Under the pieces are notes generated by a model. It was not told the DNA's origin, made no database searches, and saw nothing but the letters and a program-made list of their open reading frames with translations. The translations under genes and the position numbers were made by a program. Shown here one piece after another: positions 11,897 through 22,385 of a DNA stretch of 64,000 nt. The DNA lies in NCBI GenBank assembly GCA_029891385.1, contig CM057228.1:37079023-37143022 (forward strand), written 5' to 3'. Source of the stretch: Erythroxylum novogranatense. Lineage: Eukaryota; Streptophyta; Magnoliopsida; Malpighiales; Erythroxylaceae. The stretch's first letter is position 1; each line of letters opens with the position of its first letter.

Positions 11897-12097
11897 AAAC
11901 CGGGTTTAGGGTTTCCTAGGAACCTTAGTGGGATGTCTAAGGGTCAAGTCAGCATGCATTTTCTTACATGAATTATGTGAAGTATGTACACTGTTTTAAA
12001 TGCATAACATGCAACATTGTTTTCAAATGAGTGAATTGAATTTGTTTTACGTGAACTAAAGATTTTCACTGATTTTTTTTTTTTAATTGAAGGAGTA

Positions 12098-13330
12098 ATG
12101 CCGCCTCGAAAGAGAACTCGAGGAGCTCAATCTCGACCCAGTTCTCAGCGCGGAAGTACGGATGAGTCGTATGTTCCGCAGGATGCAGGGACCATTCCTG
12201 TTTCCGATTCCGATGCACCAAGTGTGCAACATGAGCCACCTCCACCTCCTCCTCCTCAAGTGAACCCTATGGATCCCCAGTTCTTCCAAGCATTCGCCCA
12301 GGCTTTCACTTATGCCATGGGCCAAGGAAGACAGACTCAAGTACCACCCAGAGAGAAGAACAGGCGTATGATAAGCTCAAAGTATGGAGCGAGCTGACTT
12401 CAGCGGACCACTAATCCCGAGGAAGCTGAAGATGGTGAAGAGGACCGAGAGGTCCTAAATCGATGAAGTGCAATGATGATGAGAAGCTCGATTATGCGCT
12501 TAGCTTATCGCAGGGGATGCACCGACCGGTGGGAGTCAGTGCCCACAGTCGGAAGTACCTCCAGATCGACATGGAGGGAATTCTAGAGGCCTTCGGAGGA
12601 AGTACTTCTCGATGGTCTACATGCAGGATAAGGCCGGGAATTTTGAATCTCGCCGTAGGAGTTGAGTGTGGCGAGTACTAATTGAAGTTCACTCGCTTAT
12701 CACGGTATGCACCAATATCGTGGCAAATCAAGAAGACAAATGCCAGAAATTTGAGGGTGGATTACACCTAGGGATCCAAGAAAAAGTGGTGATCCACAAC
12801 TTCCGTGATTACCAGCAGCTGGTGGATGCTGCTCTTCAAGTTGAGAAATTTGAGAACATCCGGGCTGAAGTGACTAAGAAGAGGAAGAACAGAGAGCAGT
12901 TCTCCAAAAAAGGCATGAGTGCTCCAGCACCTGCTAGGAGCATTAGAACTTAGTATACGCAGAGTGGTGTGGGTAGCAGTGGCCCCACTAAGAGTAAGCA
13001 GCCTAGGGCTACTACAGTGCAAGCTTCTAGTGCGGCAAGTCCAGGATGGACAGGTAGAGGGAATCCCCCGTGTGATCACTGTGGGAGATTTCATAAGGGG
13101 GAATGTCTGCTGAAGATAGAGCATGTTTTGGTCAGGCCAAAGGGGCACCAATCAAGGATTGTCCCAGTGCAACAGCAGGGAAGGGTCTCGATCTCGAGCC
13201 CCAAGAAGAGCGTAAACAAAGGCATCTCGGCCAAGATATGGTGTGGGCGATCAGAACCGCAAGGAAGGCATATCCGCAGGAGACCTAGAGGATGTGGTCG
13301 TGCACCAAATGAGTCTTTGCCATAACCAGG
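12098..13330 (+). pseudogene. gag: Element A gag, frameshifted
   Basis: Gag of the chromovirus. The start ATG at 12098 gives 'MPPRKRTRGAQSRPSSQ', identical to the start of element E gag (37556), followed by a seven-Pro run and a PQFFQAFAQAF helix. The frame breaks near 12390. Later fragments recover the capsid (12463-12650, 12666-12953) and the nucleocapsid, where 'CDHCGRFHKGEC' (about 13074-13110) is clear. The second, canonical CCHC knuckle seen in E is destroyed here. Many of the breaks sit at CAG or CTG triplets that are intact in E. It packaged the element RNA in virus-like particles when functional; this copy cannot. Confidence 0.88.
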
Positions 13331-13339
13331 GAAGAAGCT

Positions 13340-13740
13340 GCGTCATCTCCGGAAGTAGTGACGGTATGGCTATGCTATTCGACTCTCCTGTTTATGTGTT
13401 GATTGATACTGGCTCCACCCATTCATTTGTATCTGCAAGTATGAATATGCATGTTGTGTGTCCTGAGGTTATGGACAATTTTCTGGTTGTTAGTACTCCT
13501 TTAGGGGGTAAGGTGGTGATTAGTATGATCTATAAGAATTGTGAGCTAAGTATCGACGGTGTTAGACTGGTAGTAGATCTACTACCTCTAGACATTCAAG
13601 GGTTGGATGTCATTTTGGGGATGGATGTCATGGAGAAGTATAAGGCGGCTAGATTGTAGTTTGAAAGAAGTAGAGTTTGATCCGGCAATTATCGTAAAGT
13701 GGTTTTCAAGGGGACAGAAGTCGCCAGGTCGAGGATCATT
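13340..13740 (+). pseudogene. pol: Element A retroviral-type aspartic protease
   Basis: The fragment reads 'VYVLIDTGSTHSFVSASMN', with the catalytic Asp-Thr-Gly at about 13404-13412, then 'LLPLDIQGLDVILGMDVME', the usual second-half signature of gypsy proteases. The frame stops at about 13657 in the stretch that joins to RT. In the family this enzyme cleaves Gag-Pol; here the reading frame is not continuous with gag or RT. Confidence 0.88.
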
Positions 13741-13879
13741 TCGGCTATGTTAGTGACAATATGATGAGCCAAGGTGTGAGGCCTTTTGGCGCATGTAGTG
13801 GATTCGGCGAATCTGGGCATTAGAAGATTATCGTTGTGAGGGAGTTTCGATGTATTCCCGTAAGAATTACCAGGTTGCC

Positions 13880-15130
13880 ACCGGTGAGGAAATTGAGTTC
13901 AAATTGACTTGATTCCTAACCGCCGCCAATCTTCATACCACCTTATAGAATGGCTCTAGTTGAATTGAGAGAACTCAAGGAGCAATTGCAGAATTGTTGG
14001 AGAAGCGGTTCATCGGCCGAAGTTCTTCACCTTGGGAGCTCCGGTCTGTTTGTTAAGAAGAAGGATGGAACGTGGAGGATGTGCATAGACTATAGAAGGC
14101 TTAACAAGATGACGATTCGAGCAAGTATCCGCTGCCACGGATAGATGATTTATTTGATCACCACTGAGGAGCAAGGGTCTTTTCAAGATTGACTTAAGAT
14201 CGTGATATCATCAACTCCGAATCGTGGAGTCGATGTAAGTAAGACAGCTTTCAGGACCCGTTACGGGCACTATGAATTTAGCGCCATGCCCTTCGGATTG
14301 ACCAATGCCCCAGCTACCTTCATGGATCTGATGAATAGGGTGTTTAATGAATTCTTAGATCAGTTTGTCATTGTGTTCATTGATGACATTCTGGTCTATT
14401 CTAAGGATGAAGGAGAGCATGAACAAAGATCTCGTGATTGTATTGCAGAGATTGAGAGAACAGAGTCGATGCCAAATTCAAGAAGTGTGAGTTTTGGCTG
14501 CATGAAGTAGTTTTCCTCGACATGTGATTTTCAAGAAAGGGATTCATGTTGATCCGAGGAAAGTAGAAGCTGGTGAATTGGCAAAAGCCTAAGACAAAGA
14601 AAGAGGTAAGAAGCTTCCTAGGCTTGGCGAGGTTATTATAGGAGATTTGTAGAAGGATTTTCGATGATAGCTGCCCCTATGACTAAACTATTAAGAAAGA
14701 ATCAGCAATTCATATGGAGTGAGGAATGTCGGAAGAGCTTTGAGGAGCTCAAGAACAGATTGACAAGTGCTCCAAAGATTGGTTTTGCCCAATGGAGACC
14801 GAGGGTATATGATTGTCAAAGGACGCTGAGGAAGGGTTTAGGATGTGTCTTGATGCGTAATGACAAAGTGATAGCTTATGCTTCACGGCAGTTGAAGCCA
14901 TATGAGTTGAATTATCCGACTCATGACTTGGAGTTAGCAATGTAATTTTTTCCCTAAAGATTTGGAGACACTACTTGTATGGGGTTCGCATAAGGGTCTT
15001 CACGGACCACAAAAGTCTTAAGTACATTATGAGTCGAAAGAGTTGAACTTAAGGCGTAGACGATGGTTGGAGTTGCTCAGGACTATGACACGATGATGAG
15101 TATCATCCGTGCAAGGCGAATGTAGTGGCG
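13880..15130 (+). pseudogene. pol: Element A reverse transcriptase and RNase H
   Basis: RT fragments: '[20 protein letters not shown]' (about 14039-14098), then '[20 protein letters not shown]' and the catalytic box '[12 protein letters not shown]' (14376 onward, Asp-Asp present). The RNase H part has '[15 protein letters not shown]' and '[20 protein letters not shown]' (14664-14945). At least four frame breaks separate these blocks. In the family this enzyme copies RNA into DNA; the present copy cannot be translated through. Confidence 0.9.
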
Positions 15131-15229
15131 TATGCTTTGAGCAGAAGTCATCCATAGCTTATGTGTAATCGGTTTACTTGCCTCTGCTGGAACAGATGGC
15201 CAAGTTGAAGATCGCTTAAAGCGTAATGA

Positions 15230-16335
15230 ATCGATGGTGTTATTGCTCATTCGAGTGAGACCTATCCTTAGGGAGAAGGTCAAGGAGTTGCAGGAGCAGG
15301 ATACAGAATTAAGTAAGTTGAGAGATGAAATTCAACATGGTAAGCAGTCAGAAGTGCAAGTAAGGGATGATGGGCTAATGGTAGTCGGAAACAGGTTGTG
15401 TATTCCAAATGGTAAAGCAGTTAAGGATGAAATCATGGATGAGGCACACAATGCGCCTTATTCCATGCACCCAGGCAGCACCAGAATGTACAGAGATTCA
15501 AGGAACATTTCGTGGAAAGGCATGAAGAGGGACGAATGAATATGTGAGCGGATGTCTAGTGTCGTTGGTCAAGGTGAACACCGTGCACCTTCAGCATGCT
15601 AAGGCCATTGTCCATTACTTGAATGGAAGTGGCAAAGGATCACGATGGATTTTCGATGGGTTTGCCTAGACCAGCAAAGAAGCATGATGCCATTTGGGTT
15701 ATAGTTGATCGGTTAACCAAGTCAACCCATTTTCCGGCGATCAAGCAAATGATTCATTGCAAGTCTTAGCCAGAAGTATATTGATGAAGTGGTAAGGTTG
15801 CATGGAGTTCCGGATTCTATAATATCCGACAGGGACCCACGATTCACATCGAGATTTTGGGGAAGTCTGCAGGAGGCATTAGGAACTAGGCTGAATTTCA
15901 GTACGGCGTTTCATCCTCAGACGGATGGTCAGTCTGAGAGGACAATCCAGACTCTAGAGGGGATGCTTAGAGCTTGTGTCATGGACTTCAGAGGAGCATG
16001 GGATGATCATTTGCCGTTGGTCGAACTTGCTTACAATAATTCGTACCATTCGAGCATACAGATGGCTCCTTATGAAGCCCTTTATGGCAGAAGATGCAGG
16101 ACTCCGATATGCTGGGATGAGGAAGGTGAGAGGAAGCTAGTGGGACCAGAGTTGGTCCAGATGATAGTTGAGAAAGTGGAGGTAATCAAACAGCGACTTA
16201 AGGCCGCCCAGGACATAATGAAAAGCTATGTCGATGCTAATGTAAAAGAAATGGAATATGCGATGGGTGACAAGGTGTTCTCAAGACGCTCCATGGAAGG
16301 AGTTATGAGATTCTATAAGAAGGGAAGTTAAGCCC
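15230..16335 (+). pseudogene. pol: Element A integrase
   Basis: The zinc-binding region is visible as 'HNAPYSMHPG' (about 15450-15480). It is followed by a broken stretch and then a long clean frame, 15789-16331, with '[14 protein letters not shown]' (second catalytic Asp) and 'FHPQTDGQSERTIQ' (catalytic Glu), then 'AYNNSYHSSIQMAPYEALYG'. It is the best-preserved pol block of element A. The integrase inserts the cDNA into host DNA and, in chromoviruses, is targeted by the C-terminal chromodomain. A frameshift at about 16290 cuts it from that domain. Confidence 0.9.
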
Positions 16336-16690
16336 TCGGTATGTGGGTCCGTATGAAGTATTGAGAGGATTGGGCCGTTGGCCTATAGGTTAGCATTGCC
16401 GTCGAATTGTCGCAGATTCATGATGTGTTCCATGTCTCGATCCGAGGAGGTATAGATCGATCCTTCTCACATCATTCGCACCTCGAAGTTCAATGAGTGA
16501 TAATTTGAGTTATGAAGAAAGACCTGTGGCAATTCGGATAGAAGGATAAGACCCTCGTGAACAAGACAATCAAGCTAGTCAAGGTCCCGTGGAGGAATCA
16601 TGCAATTGAAGAGGCGACGGGAACCTTTGGATGCAATGAAGGAGAAGTATCCACACCTCTTCAATGACTCAGGTAAGAATTTCGAGGACG
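16336..16690 (+). pseudogene. pol: Element A integrase C-terminus with chromodomain-like segment
   Basis: Broken frames give 'SPRYVGPYEV', 'HDVFHVS' and 'HIIRTSKFNE', then 'YEERPVAI', 'NKTIKLVKVPWRNHAIEEAT' and a final 'FEDEIS' stop. The VKV-W-aromatic-EEAT pattern is the C-terminal chromodomain signature of Tekay/Del chromoviruses. The domain is thought to guide insertion to heterochromatin. The frame has several indels. Confidence 0.75.
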
Positions 16691-16700
16691 AAATTTCTTA

Positions 16701-16713
16701 AGGGGGGGAGAAA
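16701..16713 (+). other. Polypurine tract of element A
   Basis: agggggggagaaa directly before the 3' LTR start TGTTAGCC at 16714. Confidence 0.9.
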
Positions 16714-19700
16714 TGTTAGCCCCAAAAAAAATTTTGGATTAATCATGATTAGATTAAATTGATTAAGTTAGATTAGCATTAATTAAGGTGTCATAAATTA
16801 ATATATGATAGCATTAATGAGTTAGGTGAAGAATTTATGAAGTTAAATATGTTAGTTGGACTTAGGTGAGTTAGGTGTTATTAATGTATTAATTGGGCTT
16901 TGGGTCCAAATGAAGTGAGAAAGAAGAGAGGAATTTAATGCAATGGGCTTGAAGGAAAAGAGTTAGTGGGCTTGAGTAAGTAAGGAGGAGAAATGAAAAA
17001 GAAGAAGAAGAAAGAAGAAGGAAGTAAGTTGGGCTTAGGCTTATTGGGCTTAAGTAATTTAGAAAGGAGTATAAAAGGAAGGAGATAAGTGATTTTTTGT
17101 AGGAAAAGAAGATAGAAACGAAATTTGGAGGGAGAGGAAAGAAGAGTGTCGTGAAAGGAGGGAGGAAAAGAAGAAAGAAGAGGCTTGTTAGGGTTTGGCA
17201 TTTCCATGAAAGTGAGTGGGTTTTTGAAGAAAGTCCAAGAAGAAAAAGTGTGGAGGGGAGTCTAACCTTCACTTTGAACCAAGAAACCACTTGGTTGGTT
17301 AAGGATTTAAGGTAAGTTCTTGGTTTAAGGTTAATTTTTTGTTTGGGTTTTTGGTTAGAAAGATGAAGAATAAGATGGGTCTAGTGATTCTCTTATGGAT
17401 TTCATGATTTAGATTTTTAGGTATTTCAATTTCTAAACCCTATGTTGATATGGGGTTATTTTCTTGTTATGCTTGAAGGAGGACAAGAAAGAGGAGAAGA
17501 ACAAGGAGAGGAACTTCCTTAGGCAAGTTTAAGCAAGGATAAAAGGTGGGTTTCATATTTATCTTTATGTATATAAGCTACAAATGTAAATAAATGCATG
17601 ACATTAATGAGCTTTGATCACTTGGTTGTTGTATTAAATGTGTGTGATGGAATGATGAATGTGAGTGTATTAAATGCTTGATGATGATTGAAACTGTCAT
17701 GAAGAAACTTGTTGAATGAATATAATGAAAGGCATGAACGATGTATGAAAAGATGATTTCAAAGAAACAATGAATTGGATAAGAACAGTCCAATTTCCTT
17801 GTATGATTCATGATTGCTATGTTATGTGGGTAAGGTATTGTCCTAAGAACATCCACGTGCACGTTGACCATGAAGCTTTCGCTGCCGTCTGATTGTGGCA
17901 TAGGATGATCCAACATTTTGGACTCCTAAAGATTTGCCCATATAGACTCATGAAATGAGACTATATGGTTGCCAAGAATAAGGACTTACCGAGCCATTTG
18001 ATGTGTTTCATATGTGATTACATGAAAATGCAAGAATGAGGAATGTTTGAATTGCGAGAAATTATGTTTGAGTATTGATGAACATTGCATGATGCATGTA
18101 TTATGATTGTATTGAAAGATTGCTAAAAGTATGAATAACTAATAGGGCTGCTTGATATATAAATATAAATGTGTTACCCACGGAGCGAAAGCTCACCCCC
18201 TAAAAATTTTCCAGGAAATGAGCAGGATCCCGAGGAGCAAGCTTAAAGGCATTTACTCCAAGATTTTCTTTTGATTTTGTATTTGAAATGATTTTTGTAA
18301 AACAATGCTTTAGTTGCATTTTGAGAAGATATTGTATTTTGAAACTTCATTATAATTGGGCTTGAAATGCTCACTAAAGCATTGTATGAATATGACATGA
18401 TTTGATGAAGATGGAATGAATGAATTATGAAAGCAAAATGTTCGGTTTAATGTATTTTGAGAAATCCATGTATGTTTAAGACAATTGAATCATTGTTATA
18501 GTTTGGATATGATAGATGATTAAGAGTGTGGCTGTTGCTTCGAATGGTGTTTGAAGATACCTTAGGGTTTAATCATGTTATATGAGGTTGTATGATGAGT
18601 TTTATGCAGGTGGAAGTCTTAGAATTGAAAATTGGGTAGTTGCATTTTAAGGGAGATGTGCTGTCAAATTTTCCTAAAATTTGACAAGATTGCCTCAATA
18701 TTAGACCCTCTTCGGGTATGAATTAGATCAATGAGTCTTCATGAAGATTGTAGTAGGAGTTTAGAGTTTTCCAAGGGTATATCGTTTGTTAAATTTGGAG
18801 TTCGGAGTTAAAAAAAATATGATCCTTAATAGAAAAGCAGAAGGAAGGAAATCGGAAGATAGAAAAGCAGAAGGAAGGAAAGCAGAAGATAGAAATCAGA
18901 AGAAAAAAGCAGAAGGAAGGAAAGCAGAAGATAGAAATCGGAAGATAGAAAAGCGAAGGAAGGAAAGCGAAGATAGAAATCGGAAGATAGAAAAGGTAGG
19001 AAGGAAAGCGTAAGATAGAAATCAAGATAGAAAAGCAAAAGGAAGGAAATCAAGATAGAAATCGAAGGAAGGAAATCAAGATAAAAAGCGTAAGGAAGGA
19101 AATCGGAAGATAGAAATCAAGGAAGGAAATCGGAAGATAAAAAGCAAAAGGAAGGAAATCGGAAGATAGAAAAGCGTATGAAGGAAAGCGAAGATAGAAA
19201 TCGAAGATAGAAAAGCGTATGAAGGAAAGCGAAGATAGAAATCAGAAGATAGAAAAGCGTAAGGAAGGAAAGGAAGATAGAAATCAAGATAGAAAAGGTA
19301 AGGAAGGAAAGCGAAGATAGAAATCGGAAGATGAAAAGCGTAAGGAAGGAAATCAGAAGATAGAAATCAGAAGGAAGGAAATCAGAAGATAAAAAGCAGA
19401 AGGAAGGAAAGCAGAAGATAGATATCAGAAGATAGAAAAGCAGAAGGAAGGAAAGCAGAAGATAGAAACCAGATGATAGAAATCAGACGATAGAAAACCA
19501 GATGATAGAAATCAGACGATAGAAAACCAGATGATAGAAATCAGACGATGGAAAAAAAAATAGGGCGCTGCAGTATGTAGGAGATAGAATTAGCCTTTGT
19601 AGTCTTCATAAGAGTTGTAGATCTAGATGTCTACTTTCATATGGTGAAAGAACAAAAACATTTGGAGCTATAGATTAAAAGTTATAGTAATCGCGCCAAA

Positions 19701-20219
19701 AGAGTTTCGATTCGATTTCGGAAGTGAGTATGGTCCATTGTTTTGGGCATATTTCCCTCATACGACCTCCAAATGAGGTGAGGCTTGAACCATTGGATTT
19801 ATAAGACACATATCTTTCACTCCATAAAATTCGGTATCAATTGGAGTTAAATGGAGAAAGTTTGTTCTAAAACAAGTGGAAGGTCAGTTAAGAGGGCATG
19901 TTTCGGGTATGAGCTCTCTTAGTTTTTTTTTTTGAGTGTATCCTGAGTATATGACTCCGATTAAGGTGATTCTTGTTTCAGGGAGAACTTGAGGCATAAA
20001 GCTACAAATTATATGAATAAGTCAACCCATAATTTTAGTGTATACATGGTGTGTGCTTGCCACGAAGGTGGAGTTACAATTAAGAATCCTGCAAGATTAT
20101 AAGCGCAAGGTTTCAAGACAACGAAATTTTAAGGTCTCAGCAAGGCAAGTGTCTCGGGGATGGGCTCCACTCGGGCTCACATCCCGGGACAGTCGGGCTC
20201 CCGAGATCGGGGTCTGACA
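16714..20219 (+). repeat. Element A 3' LTR
   Basis: 3506 bp, ends at GTCTGACA. Same landmarks as the 5' LTR: TATA at 17070, hairpin at 18183-18199, minisatellite at 18820-19552. The minus-strand frame 16889-17290 repeats the 8590-8991 frame only because the LTR is duplicated. Confidence 0.92.
18820..19552 (+). repeat. Purine minisatellite in element A 3' LTR
   Basis: Counterpart of 10490-11215. Units alternate between 'aagcagaagg', 'aagcgaagg' and 'aagcgtaagg', and between 'atcagaag', 'atcggaag' and 'atcaag'. The order of units differs from the 5' copy. Confidence 0.88.
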
Positions 20220-22385
20220 GTGTGTGTGAAATTCTTGTTTGATTGATGTTGAATGGGGTGTAGGTAAATGGGAGTTGGTTTGGAATGAATTGAATGATGG
20301 TATATGAGTGGAAAATTAATGTAAGAAACTTATGAGTGTGTGCTGCCAAATTGTGACTACTTATTCAAGTGAAAGGATTGATGAACTTGTGGTAGATTTC
20401 TTGGATAAATGGAATGTTTATTGATGTAGGAATGGTGTTGGAATGAAAGGAGTAGAGTTAGATATGAGAATCTGGAAAATTCACCTTGTGTAGGTTTCAG
20501 ATTTTTGCTCATAACTTTTGATATGGTTGTGCTATTGAGATGATCTTTGTCTTGAATTAAACTTAAGAAGTATGGATAGAATTCTTATGAAGGAAGTTCT
20601 ATCCAAATGTGGTTGGAAGGGCTTTGAATTTGGCTTTGAAAGTTAGAAATATGTGCAGGGTGAACAGTGATGTATATAACATTGATTGATTTGTGACCAG
20701 AACTTTGGAAATTTTTCTAGGTTAAAGTAGACTGATTTTGTGAAATTGGTCTTCATGAAAGTTGAATATTTACTTGCTAGCTTTCTAACGCCACTAATTA
20801 TGAATTTTTTTGATTTGTAGGTTGAAAGTTATGATTTGATAATGTTCAGGTGGTAATTCATACTAAAATGTGTTTTGTGTGCAAATGGCTCTTAGTGTAT
20901 AGGTTTTGTGATTTTTGTGTTCTGAAGCTAATTTTGGACTGTTATGGCTCAAATTGACTCAAGTGATCTTCTGGAAAGTTGTAGAGGATTGTTGTAGCTT
21001 TCTAATGGGGTATAATATGTTAATTGTGGATATAAGTATTGTAAGTTATGCATTTTTAAAATTTGTTATGGTTTAGGTTATATGCTGATTTATCAAGCCT
21101 TAACAGGACAACCACATTAATGGGAGAATTTGATCTGGTTAGTGATGGAATTTGGTTCTGAGTCCTCATGAGAATTGTAGCATGTGTTCTGCTCTTTTCA
21201 GTGATACTAAGCATGGAATTTTTCGAAAATGGAATAGGAAGTTATGAATTTTGGAAGATTGTGTTATGGTTGAGGATGACTTAGGTAGGCAGAAACTTTG
21301 ATTGAGAATTTGATTTGTCTAAAGGTTGAAATTGCTTCCAAGTTGTTCATAAAAGTTGTAGAATATGTTTTGATCTTTCTTTTGGTATAAAATTTGGCAT
21401 TTTTAGCAAAGGGGATGAGAAGATATGATTTTTTGCAAAACTATTGTACTGTTTTGAATGGTATTGTGAAGACAGTAACTTTGAGTGCATTTTTTATACC
21501 CTTAGAGGTGAAATTGGTTTTTGTGTCTTTTATGAAACTTGTAGAGCTCTCTTTTATCTTGAAATTGATACCACGTTTGTTCAATTTGGAGTTCGGAGTA
21601 AGGAGTTATGATTTGTGAAAGTTGGGATGTCGGCAGAAGAAAGAATAAAGCTTCCAGTCGGTCACTATAGTCGACCTAGTCGACTACAACCTCCGACTAG
21701 TCGACTAGGACATGTATTTTTCCAAAACTGACCTCTCTTCACTCTTTTGTTTATAACTTTTCCGTACAACATCCGATTGACCTGATTCTCGAGGCATCGG
21801 AGTCGTGAAATACTTAATTTCACTTCTATGTGACATTGAGAAATTTTAGAGATAAAATTGACAAGGATTGGTTAGGTCAAAGTGAGGGGACCGAGTAATC
21901 GTTTTTCTGGTTTATATTTTATCCAAATTGCGTTATTTTTTGTACCTATAGTTTCCTAAGTCATAGGGGAATCTTTTGTGATGTGAATTACGGAATAATG
22001 CCGGGAATGTCACAAGCATGCATTGTACACATTTTAATTGCTACATGTGCATTATTAAATATTTCTGATTGTGCATTTGGTAATGGTTGTATATTTTGAA
22101 TGTTATAGAGACACATTTGAAACGTCAGCACACAAACGTTGCCGAGACTTCCAGGCATTAGCTCGGAAGCTATTGTAAGTGACCGAGATGGTTTTTCAAT
22201 TATTATTTGTTATAATTTGCGCTTATAAACCTATGGAGAATAATGGTGGGCTTGTAAGTTGTTTATGCCTGGATTCTGGACAGGTAGTCCGATGTATTGG
22301 GAGAGTATGACATAGAAGTGCTATATGTGATTTTAATGTGATTCATTGTGAATTAATTGTTTGAATAAGATAATTTGAGATAGAT
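20220..22385 (+). repeat. Element B 3' LTR, segment 2 (with TSD copy of A)
   Basis: Begins with the right TSD gtgtg (20220-20224) and continues LTR B. It holds a series of diverged modules ending in 'aagttatg', with 'ttgtag' landmarks near 20995, 21175, 21354 and 21535, and a block of tagtcgacta-type palindromes at 21660-21715. From 21474 it aligns with the 5' LTR. A 74-codon frame (21394-21618) is built from these modules and is not a gene. Confidence 0.82.

Larger units (their letters stand above)
8415..20219 (+). mobile_element. Element A: full-length Tekay/Del-like chromovirus
   Basis: An 11.8 kb Ty3/gypsy element with two LTRs (3465 and 3506 bp, both TGTTAGCC...TGACA), PBS, gag, protease, RT, RNase H, integrase with a C-terminal chromodomain-like segment, polypurine tract and a 5-bp TSD. 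The order PR-RT-RH-INT-chromodomain and the closing '..NFEDEIS' then GGGGGGAG fit the Tekay/Del clade of chromoviruses. The two LTRs are very similar, so insertion was fairly recent, but gag and pol carry many small indels and stops. The element inserted into the 3' LTR of element B. Confidence 0.92.

Noticed and set aside
12098..16690. RIP-like or C-to-T mutation as the cause of broken frames in element A
   Set aside because: Most differences from E are local indels and CAG/CTG rearrangements, not C-to-T or G-to-A transitions.
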